Origin: Struthidea cinerea
Taxonomy: Eukaryota > Chordata > Aves > Passeriformes > Corcoracidae
Assembly: GCA_013397865.1 (NCBI GenBank)
Contig: VZTI01001783.1
Span: 356,554-420,553 of the forward strand
Length of the DNA stretch: 64,000 bases
Direction: 5' to 3'
The notes beneath the pieces were generated by a model. The model was not told the origin of the DNA. It did not search any database and saw only the letters and a program-made list of their open reading frames with translations. The position numbers and the translations under genes are program-made. Shown piece after piece: positions 26,141 to 33,863 of the stretch. Numbering within the stretch: the first letter of the stretch is position 1; the number at the start of each line of letters is the position of its first letter.

Positions 26141-26587
26141 AACTGGACAAGTCATTCTATGGCATGGCATATCCCCTTGGCCAGATCAAGTCAGCTGTCC
26201 CGGCCATGCTCCCTCCCAGCTTCTTGCACAGTTCCTCCCCAGCAAAGCATGGGAAACTGGAAACTCCTTGACTCAGGGTAAGCACCACTTAACAAGAACC
26301 TAAACACCACTGCATTATCAACGTTATTCTCATAATTAATCCAAAACAAAGAAGAAAATTAATTCTACCTCAGCCAAAACTAGGACGTTATCACCAAAAG
26401 AAAAGAAAAAAAATTTCAACTAAATATTAAAACTGTCTTCATTACTCTGGCTAAGGAAGGTGCTAAAAGAGGATAGATGCTGAAAAAAACTGTTCCAGGC
26501 AACACTGCTGGTAGCACAGATGTAATCAGTGAGGTTTTCACATGGGAGTTCATTTTGAGACCACTCTCTAGCATTGCCATTTTCCAG

Positions 26588-26680
26588 CCTGCATTCAACA
26601 TGTAGCAGGACTAACAACTCGTCCCCTAATCCACTGTCTGCAGAGGATACCTCTGTGTTTATGTCCACAGGCAACCACGT
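26588..26680 (+). other. exon-like open segment 2 (93 bp) of a hypothetical transcript
   Basis: The segment is bounded by a good acceptor (TAGCATTGCCATTTTCCAG, ending at 26587) and a good donor (CACGT|GTAAGTAC). One base completes a codon from upstream, then 30 codons are open and two bases (GT) are left over. The translated frame contains SSPNPLSAEDTSVFMSTGNH. Its phase fits both the segment ending at 23346 and the one starting at 27004. The other open plus frame would create a TAG at the next junction, so only one frame survives splicing. No domain is recognised. Minus-strand frames also cross this region, and without transcript evidence it may be chance. Confidence 0.2.
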
Positions 26681-27003
26681 GTAAGTACAAACAAAGCTGG
26701 TGTTCCTGGCCCCTATTGTCTAGATCTGGCAGCAGAAATAAAGCAATAAAACTGTTAATAAACATTTTTAAATACCTACTCAGTCACAGCTGAACCAGAC
26801 CTAAACTCAGTACTTTTTGGAAACAGGAAAGAAACAGACACTTCATTTCTGTGCCTCAGCTACACATGAGCACAAACCTTGTTTGTAAACCTGGCAGGCT
26901 CAGGCTTATGGACCTTAAAGCTACAATAGCATGACATGCAGAAAGCTCGTTCCATTCATCCTTAGCAACACCTAATTGTGTGTCTTCTTTTGGCTTGTTC
27001 CAG

Positions 27004-27061
27004 AGTACACACAAAGAATGCTAACACAGAAACGCAAAATGCCTGGGATATTGATGGAGAG
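27004..27061 (+). other. exon-like open segment 3 (58 bp) of a hypothetical transcript
   Basis: It is preceded by a strong acceptor (GTCTTCTTTTGGCTTGTTCCAG) and followed by a consensus-like donor (GAGAG|GTGAGA). In the frame that continues segment 2 it encodes VHTKNANTETQNAWDIDGE and ends in phase 0. The W-x-x-D-G-[DE] ending recalls the C-terminal region of ceramide kinase-like proteins, but I found no catalytic-domain exon of that family in the window, so identity is not claimed. A second frame is also open through the segment and would join the alternative last segment at 28906. The intron before it would be only 323 bp, normal for birds. Confidence 0.22.
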
Positions 27062-27823
27062 GTGAGAACCCAGAAGACATTTTCCCTCAGCCTGGAAGAT
27101 TTCTTTCAGGAAAGTAAATTCTCTGAGACCTGACATAATTTAGGACCTATTCCAGCTGTAATTGCAGGTTAAAGTGTTTTCATCAAATATGGGGTGAACT
27201 GTATCAGGCTTCACTTAAGATGAGCTACAAATACTTATTTAGGCTTTGCTTCACCTCTGCAATGGAATCATCCCTAATAATCACCCTCTAGAGGATCCAA
27301 GCCTCACTGATCAAGGGACTGTACACACAGTAAAAAGACTGTCTAAGGGAGTTTAGTCTATCTAATGTACAGACAATCAGAGAATCAGCTGAATGCCAGC
27401 TGTATTTACTTAGCTGGTTTTTTCAATCTCAAATATACACAATATGTGGAATTTCTTTTAAGATCAGCTGAATACTGGTTGAAAATTGACCTAATAAATA
27501 AAATGGCTAAAATATATTACAAATACATTCATTCATTGATTTTGTCCACTGGTTATTTAAAATAATAGCGTATGATTAAAAATTGTTTTGGCTAAACTGA
27601 AATATCAGTTGTCCCAACCATTAAAATGTCCTGGCTGTGCTCCTAGGTGATGACAGTACTATATTTAGTCACTGAGTACCACCAGCTGTCTTGCTAACAG
27701 AAGTCTGGCATTTTCCTTAATTGAGAGATGCAGTATGTGTGAAATGATACCACTCACACTCACTCATGATAATACTAGCATGACCTAGTTGAAAGCTTTT
27801 GATTTTTTTGCTTCTTTGTTCAG

Positions 27824-27883
27824 AAGAATAACAGTTGGTTCAGTAAAATGTTACAAACTGAAACCTATCCAAGGGGTTTATAA
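27824..27883 (+). other. exon-like terminal segment 4a of a hypothetical transcript
   Basis: A very strong acceptor (TTTTGATTTTTTTGCTTCTTTGTTCAG) is followed in phase 0 by 19 codons beginning KNNSWFSKM and a TAA stop at 27881-27883. This would give the chain a short C-terminus after the segment ending at 27061. An AATAAA occurs about 550 bp later (in CATAAATAAACATTC near 28424-28434), a plausible 3' UTR length. No product is recognised, and short terminal open stretches after an acceptor are expected by chance. Confidence 0.15.
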
Positions 27884-28905
27884 GGAATTCTCTGCAGATT
27901 ATGATCTAGAAACCTCATTTTTCTGAGTCCCCTGGCAGAGGAGGGCAGGTGAGGGGGATGAAATGGAAAATATAGCCTTCAACATTAGACAATTACCTTC
28001 CCAGTCACCCATATCTTGCAAGTCTGGGTGATGTTTTCTTATTTTTTTTTCCCTGGCTGGACACTGGGCAAGAGATAGCTCAGAGTGTTACATTCTGGGG
28101 GACAGTTCTGTCAGCCTTCTACTTTCAAAGCAGTGGTATAAGTGGAGGTGGATGATGGCTTTTTATTGCTGAACAGTTAGTCTGTCCTAAAAATTTACTT
28201 GTGAATTCTGATTTGAATTCCTAGAGCATAAATTTCAGAGATGAGCCAGTGGTCCCTTTCCCAACTCTCACTCCAAAGCTGTATTGCCCAGTAGGTAGGA
28301 GAAACACCAGGTCAGAAATGTAACTTAGTGCACGGCTTCCCAGGAGAGCTCCTTGACACTGGGGGCTGGGTGGTGGGTAATGTGGGTCATTTATTCTCTT
28401 TTGTTGAAATGCTTCCACTCATATTCATAAATAAACATTCACTGAAGCAGCAATCAAAAATCTGAAGTTCCCCTTGTCAAATGACCTAATCATCAAGTTA
28501 GAGAGATGTATATTATTTTTTATCCAATAAGTATTTAAGTTTTCATTGTTAAGTGGTCCAGGCATACCAGAAGAGCCATGAGACCCCTGCCTCAGCACAC
28601 ACTGCAGTTTAGCACTTGTGGTATTTTCTGAGTGAGTCAGCCTGGGGTTAAAATTCTTGCTGTTGACCAGGCAAAAAGGGAATCGGACCCACGGTTTCCC
28701 ACATATGATGTGAGTGTCCAGCCTGGACTGGGATCTAGGGCATGGGAGGGAGGAACAGCTTTAATACCATCTTCTCTGGATTACGTCATTCCCCTTGTGA
28801 ATCTGGCCCTTGGGTTATTTTTACAAAGTCCCAAAGTGAAACCAAATGATTCAAGGTGAATTAAATGTTGCAAGCAGTCCAGAACTGCTTTTTTTTTTGT
28901 TTCAG

Positions 28906-29059
28906 TGAAAATGCTGAAAAGCCTTGTCTGGGGGAGCAGTCAGCTACAACAGTCAAAAAGGATGGAAGAATGGCTGTTGAGCAGGAAACATCCGCATTCA
29001 TTGTGCGGCTCCTGAAGGGCCTGCTGGAGCTGGCGTGTGCAGCCAACCATCGTCACTGA
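28906..29059 (+). other. exon-like terminal segment 4b with poly(A) signal
   Basis: A strong acceptor (TGCTTTTTTTTTTGTTTCAG) precedes a frame of 50 codons (T|GAA AAT ... CAC TGA). Its C-terminal part, AFIVRLLKGLLELACAANHRH, would form an amphipathic helix. A canonical AATAAA lies at 29086-29091, 27 bases after the stop, and an ancient SINE begins just beyond. It could join the donor at 27061 in the alternative frame (AG|T, serine). GC content is higher than in the flanks. Product unrecognised. It could equally be a non-coding or chance segment. Confidence 0.2.
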
Positions 29060-29085
29060 GAGTGTGATGGCTTGTGAATGGGCAA

Positions 29086-29091
29086 AATAAA
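29086..29091 (+). terminator. AATAAA poly(A) signal candidate
   Basis: Canonical hexamer 27 bases downstream of the stop codon of the exon-like segment ending at 29059. The word is common in AT-rich DNA, so it supports the segment only weakly. Confidence 0.25.
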
Positions 29092-29104
29092 TATTTAACA
29101 GTAT

Positions 29105-29335
29105 TTACAGGCACTGTAGGCTAGTGAGGAGGCCGAACCTGAGCCGGATATTCAGAGACGTGAATTCGGTTCCCAGCTGGGCCACACAATTTCTGCGCAA
29201 CCTCAGGCGAGTTGTTTACTCCCTGGATGTGCAAATGCAAATTCTTGTAGCTCTGTAGGTTTCTCTGCTTCAGTGGACCGGTTATACCAGCTGGAGATCT
29301 TGGCACTGACACCTCGTGGCTCGGTATAACAAGGT
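29105..29335 (+). mobile_element. MIR-type CORE-SINE
   Basis: Read on the plus strand: a diverged tRNA-like head (GGCTAGTGAGGAGGCCGAACC), then the B-box-like GTGAATTCGGTTCCCAGCTGGGCCAC, then GCGCAACCTCAGGCGAGTTGTTTACTCCCTGGATGTGC. This follows the MIR order of GGGTTCGAATCCCGGCTCTGCCAC, GTGACCTTGGGCAAGTTACTTAACCTCTCTGTGC. The 3' part decays into unrecognisable sequence. It is the most complete of the three MIR-like copies in the window and starts about 15 bases after the AATAAA at 29086. Confidence 0.72.
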
Positions 29336-30436
29336 GAATAATGCTTTCTTAGATCTTGAGACCTGAGACTAATGATAAAGTCACTAATGGTTCTCATGTG
29401 TGCCTATTGTGATGGGCTCATAAAGACCTAAAAAACCAGAATGAGTAAAACAAATAACACGGGACCACATTAACCAGCAATTTACTGTATGCTACACAGC
29501 AATTTGCTGTGTACTATTCCACACTGCCATGATGGGCTTTTAAATCTTTAAACACAGGGTGTTTTCCTGTTCTCACACACTCGATGCTTCCTTCAAATGA
29601 GGAACTTCTGGTGCACATGGCAGATCAGCCATTCACATATTCATTGTCCTGTGAAGTCACATTTTTCAGGAATGAAGCTGTGACTTTTTGCTTTAGAGAT
29701 GATTAAGAAGACAGCTGAACCCCTGTGGCTTAGCAAAACAATGTAGTGGGTCAGAATTTCTCGCCACCTATTAACTGTGAAATGTACTCGAAAATTGAGA
29801 TTTTAATTAAAAATCAGTGCTCTTACCTGACATCACTGGAGGGTCACTGAGCAACACAAGAATGCAAAAGAGTTCTGGCCTGCTTCAGCAGTGGTTAACA
29901 AGCCAAAGGAGATCATAAGGTTTCACAGAAAGCCCAAAGAGATGAAGAAGAAACGTACAGTGTTTCCCAGCCTGTCAATAAGTAAAGATCATCAGATCTA
30001 TTTTTCTGCCTTTCTGTTCCACACTTTTATCTGCCTGGGGAAAAATCTGGGAGGGATGAGCAGGCTCTCAGTCACTGTTTAATTACCTTGCTTTTCATAA
30101 AATCATGACACAGAAGTGTTTTGTTTTTCGTTGCAATTCACAGCTTCTGCACGCTAAATGCCTTCAGATTCCTGCAGAGAGCTAAATCTGGTGTGCAGGC
30201 TGCAGCAGGTAAACAAGGTATATCTTAATGAACTGCCAAGTAATAACATGAAAGAGCTTTTTAACACGGCTTTAGTTACATTACTCATGCTATACTCCAT
30301 GAGTGCTCCTATAGCCTCTAAGCCCTGAAAAAAGTGTTTGTCCCTGTGATTCCTGATGTAACATGACTAGGAGGCACAAGCCTGACCCTAATTTAGCACG
30401 GCTGAGTCACATGCCTTTACAAAAAGACTAGGTTAA
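29336..30436. other. unique sequence, nothing recognised
   Basis: No gene or dispersed repeat recognised. A short imperfect direct repeat (ACCAGCAATTTACTGTATGCTAC / ACAGCAATTTGCTGTGTACTA) lies at about 29473-29515. Confidence 0.5.
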
Positions 30437-30490
30437 TTTTTTTCTTTTTCTTTTTCTTTTTCTTTTTCTTTTTCTTTTTCTTTCTTTTTC
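30437..30490. repeat. (CTTTTT)n hexanucleotide microsatellite
   Basis: About seven tandem TTTTTC units follow a longer T run and end in one shortened unit. It forms a 54-base pure pyrimidine strand, a sequence class able to form triplex (H-DNA) structures and prone to slippage. Confidence 0.95.
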
Positions 30491-30944
30491 TGGCAAAAGA
30501 GAAAAAGTTGAAGATCTACATTTACTTAGCAAAGATATTTGGTTTCAGGACTATGCCCAGCAGGGCGGCATTTAGTAACAGCACTGTCTCTTCTAAGGGC
30601 AGCTGGTCAGAGTAGAGGCATCCAGCTCTACCCGCTATTCTAACATGATCTGAGAAATAGGTCCTTTCCACAATGTTTTAGGATCTCAAAATAAAATGTG
30701 ACAAGCTAGTGCAAACAAAGAGGTCTTGGAAGGGAAAGATGTCAGGGAAAAAGGAAGGTTGAGTGACAGGGCAGTTTGGCTTACTGCAACTTTGGCACAC
30801 GCTCTTTTAAGAGAAACAAGATATCCCAATAGTATCAGCAGGCACCTCCCATCAGCCAGCCCTTTGGCATGGACATTTCATTACCCTTATTGTGGTAATA
30901 AGGGGTCTTGAAAACCAACCTAAAGGACAAGACAGAATCCCACT
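30491..30944. other. unique sequence, nothing recognised
   Basis: No repeat or gene seen. A 61-codon plus-strand frame at 30726-30911 has no recognisable feature. Confidence 0.5.
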
Positions 30945-31216
30945 ATCATGGAATGGTTGGGGCTGAAAGCGATCTCTGGGGGTGGTCTGGTCCAATCCCC
31001 CACACACAGGCAGGGACACCTAAAGCAGGTTGCCCAGGACCTTGTCCAGATAGCTTTTGAGTACGTCCAAGGATGGAGACTCCACAACCTCCCCGGGCAA
31101 CCTGTGCCAGTGCTCAGTCACCCTCACAGTGAAAAAATGTTTTCTGATGTTCCGAGGAAACTTCCCATGTTTCAGTTTGTGCCCATTGCCTCTGGTCCTG
31201 TCACCAGGCAACCAGG
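30945..31216 (-). mobile_element. CR1 LINE, 3' end fragment (distinct subfamily)
   Basis: Plus strand: TATCATGGAATGGTTGGGGCTGAAAG, CTCTGGGGGTGGTCTGGTCCAATCCCCC, ACACCTAAAGCAGGTTGCCCAGGACCTTGTCCAG, AAGGATGGAGACTCCACAACCTCC, GGGCAACCTGTGCCAGTGCTCAGTCACCCTCACAGTGAAAAAATG, CATGTTTCAGTTTGTGCCCATTGCCTCTGGTCCTGTCACCAGGCAACC. This is the reverse complement of a CR1 3' UTR, of a subfamily (GTTTCAGTTTGTGCCC variant) different from the copy at 24.9 kb. The overlapping 115-codon plus frame (30948-31295) and 63-codon minus frame (31020-31211) are products of the repeat, not genes. Confidence 0.94.
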
Positions 31217-31812
31217 GATAAGTAGGATGTTCTCTAGGAAATGGTCTTCACTCACAGATTGCACGACTCCAGGTTTCTGTGCTCACAAAGCATGAGATGG
31301 ATGACTTGATAAAATTCTTACCAGATTATTCACAAAACACAGCATTGAAGAAACAACAGGTCAGCTGCCAACACTAAACTGAAGACGTTTTTGAAAAACA
31401 AACATGCAAAAATTTGGAGATTCTATATCCAGTATTTCACTTTGCAATGAGCCAGGGGCAGCATGTTCCATTTGAAATCGCTTTGCTTCTTAGGATTTCC
31501 ATCAGGGTTGTTCGTAATGCCACACTATCATTTCGTATGCTTCAACATAATTGTTCTCCTTTCTAAATCAGCACCTTATTCTTGCTCCAGAAATCTAAGC
31601 TTTCATTTTGAGCATATTAAAATCATTAGGGTAATTAACATTAAAAGAAAATGTCAGGTAGCCGATATAAGTTCTCTGATGTTGCAAAAGCTGTGAAAAC
31701 AACAGCTTTGTTATGTGACCTACACTCACTTGTCTCAATGCAATATTAATAATGGAATATTAATTACAAGCATAAGGCTGCTTCTTATATCAACATTTTA
31801 ATCTATTTTAGG
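31217..31812. other. unique sequence, nothing recognised
   Basis: AT-rich, no gene or repeat recognised. Confidence 0.5.
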
Positions 31813-31844
31813 GGTGATGTTTTCACCATTGTGAAAACATCACC
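31813..31844. repeat. perfect inverted repeat, 14-bp arms, 4-base loop
   Basis: GGTGATGTTTTCAC, loop CATT, then GTGAAAACATCACC: the arms are exact reverse complements. The arms are not low-complexity. Both strands therefore encode a shared VFT / KTSP-type peptide in frames crossing it. The function is unknown. It does not sit at the end of any repeat I recognise. Confidence 0.95.
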
Positions 31845-32504
31845 AGCCGCGGCAGTTGTTATGGAAAAGTGCAACAGGCTGCTTCCTATTGTCATTGATG
31901 CTGTAGATCTCAAGCATTCTTTGCCAAAGCATAAATTACTTACCAGAAGCAGAATATTCTCCAGAATATTCACTAAAGGAATCTGCTGCCTTCTATTCCC
32001 AAAAATCACAACCAGTTACATATCTCTGTGTCTCTCAACACAGTGGTTCTCCCAAGTCCATTTCCACAGTGCATCCACAGTACAAAATTGGCCAAATGAC
32101 CAATAACTAATTTAGCACTGATTATATTGTTTCAAGTGATGGTACATAGCTCACTCCCATCCAGCTGCTTTCACCTGGCTCTGGATTATGTGCTGACTCA
32201 CAATGGTCTGTTTCTTAATAAGCATTGTAAATGATTGCTAGCAACCAAAGCAGACCTACACAGCAGAAGGTCTGTATTATGTTCTCCATACAGGAGCCAG
32301 ATGTCCAATACCACATACTAATGGAGAAAAGCGGGGCTGTGGTTTTTCTTCCCTTATGTGAAGAAACTAACCTAACTTAAAAAAAAAAAATACCCAGTGG
32401 AATTTGCATAGGAACCTTCTGGAGCTGACAGGCTCTCAGGAGTACTGCTTAGGCAATGCAAAGCCCACAAGCGTATGTCTGCAGCATCTGAACTTGCCTA
32501 AAAG
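31845..32504. other. unique sequence, nothing recognised
   Basis: No gene recognised. Two copies of AGAATATTC lie within 22 bases at about 31951-31972, resembling but not matching the spacing of heat-shock elements. Confidence 0.45.
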
Positions 32505-32578
32505 ACTTTAAGGACGTGAAAATATTTAAAGACCTGAATAACTTTAAAGACCTGAATACCTTTAAAGACCTGAATCTT
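32505..32578. repeat. 18-bp tandem repeat, four copies
   Basis: Consensus unit CTTTAAAGACCTGAATAC. The last three copies are nearly identical (ends ATAA, ATAC, ATCT) and the first is more diverged (ACTTTAAGGACGTGAAAAT). It is a small minisatellite whose 18-base period preserves reading frame, but no long open frame uses it. Confidence 0.93.
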
Positions 32579-33272
32579 AACACTGGAAGCTACATTTCTG
32601 AAGGGTGCAATTTGTGAGTCAATTGTTGTCCAATTCAAAGGGTCACAAACTACAAAAGATGAATTTTTGATGCCTTTGGGATCAGGAAATAAAGTGATTA
32701 GGGAGCTTCAGGGTGAAGCAGCCCCCTACCATCTTCTAGTTACTAGGTGTCTTCCAGCTTCAGAAACCCAGCTGTGAAGGGCCTCTGAGTGGGAAATAGG
32801 GAAGGAGCAGGAAGAGTGGAAGTAAGAGAAAAATTACTGTTTGGCAAGGTCCTCCATCAGATCAGAAATTGGACAGCTGAATGTAACAAATGATGCCAGA
32901 AATGGCTTTGAGCCTGCATCTTTGCCAAACACGGTGGCTGTGCAAAGGGACCAGCCACGTTTCTCTGAGGTGTGGACTTACACGGACTCAGGTAACACAC
33001 CTTAATGACCAAGGCTGGCATCTCTTGCAGGGAAGCCAAGGTTGGAGGTTCTGTGTGAATCTGAGGATGTTAAGCCCTCTCTAACCAAATGTAATTTTTA
33101 CAAGTGGGCTTCTCCCCTTTTCCATATTCTGCCATGAGGAGAAAACAGGCCAGTTTCAAGCTAGGCATTTTTTCTGGCTTTGCTCTTTCTTGACTAAGCT
33201 AAGCACAAATGAGTAAGGAAAGCACAATAAATCACATGGCAGATTAGTCTCAATAACTGAAGCAGAAATCAC
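32579..33272. other. unique sequence, nothing recognised
   Basis: Only frames of 60-64 codons on opposing strands. No repeat family recognised. Confidence 0.5.
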
Positions 33273-33294
33273 AAAAATAAATAAATAAATAAAT
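33273..33294. repeat. (AAAT)n microsatellite
   Basis: About five AAAT units in a perfect array. Confidence 0.93.
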
Positions 33295-33813
33295 CTGCAA
33301 ATACAGACTGATCCATCTATAAAAGTGCATGTCTCGTTTGCATTGTTCATTTTTCACTTCTGTATGTAAATTGCACTGGGATGTCTTCAATATTTTCCTT
33401 GCCTATTTATCTTATGATATTTTCCTGTTCTTGCCTCTTTTTGCCTCTCTGAGACATTTCTAACACTGTGGTTGGAGAGTGCAGCTGGGATACAGCTGTG
33501 TACTGTCCAGCTTTGATGAGCTATAAATGTTTTCCCTTGTGCTAATGTTGTGACATTCCCTACTGCTTTGGTTTCTTGAATGCTGGTGCTTAAAAAGCAC
33601 ATCTGAAAACCCCGAAACTGCTGGTTTTAGCCAAAAGTTGCTCTCCCTTCGTATCAGCAGTTTCTAATTAAGCCGTTTCATACTAGAAGACCTAAAGATC
33701 ATTAAAGGTGTACTCAGGGTGCCCCAGAATAGCGACACAATGCAGGTGTTGTTCCCTCAGTTCAAAATGGACTGGTCAGTCCCCCCATTGATTAGCAATT
33801 GTGCTAAATGTCT

Positions 33814-33863
33814 TATAAAAGTCTGACCCTAACACTGCTAACACCTTTGGTCAGCCAAATAAA
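33814..33863 (+). promoter_or_regulatory. TATA-box / AATAAA pair resembling an LTR core
   Basis: TATAAAA at 33814-33820 is followed by AATAAA at 33858-33863, 44 bases between starts. This compact TATA-then-poly(A) arrangement is typical of the U3/R region of retroviral LTRs. No other LTR landmark is recognised in the flanks, so it may be coincidence or a very decayed LTR. Confidence 0.15.

Larger units (their letters stand above)
25796..26396 (-). mobile_element. solo LTR of an avian ERVL-type endogenous retrovirus
   Basis: Reading the minus strand gives the typical avian ERVL LTR order: TTTTGGCTGAGGTAGAATTAATTTTCTTC near the start, TTGATAATGCAGTGGTGTTTAG, AGTCAAGGAG, ACAGCTGACTTGATCTGGCCAAGGGGATATGCCATGCCATA, a TATA box, ATTGTGCATCGCTTG, an AT-rich tract, TTTCAATTATTAAACTGCTCCTATCTCAA with the poly(A) signal, and GGGATCAAACCATAA near the end. 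No internal gag/pol/env sequence or second LTR flanks it, so it is a solo LTR left by recombination. Ends are approximate and I could not find a clear target-site duplication. Open frames across it (e.g. 96 and 174 codons plus strand) are artefacts of the LTR. Confidence 0.88.

Noticed and set aside
30948..31295. 115-codon plus-strand frame
   Set aside because: It is the antisense translation of a CR1 3' UTR.
31951..31972. Paired AGAATATTC words as a heat-shock element
   Set aside because: The spacing between the two units is four bases rather than two, so the pentamer phase of a functional element is broken.
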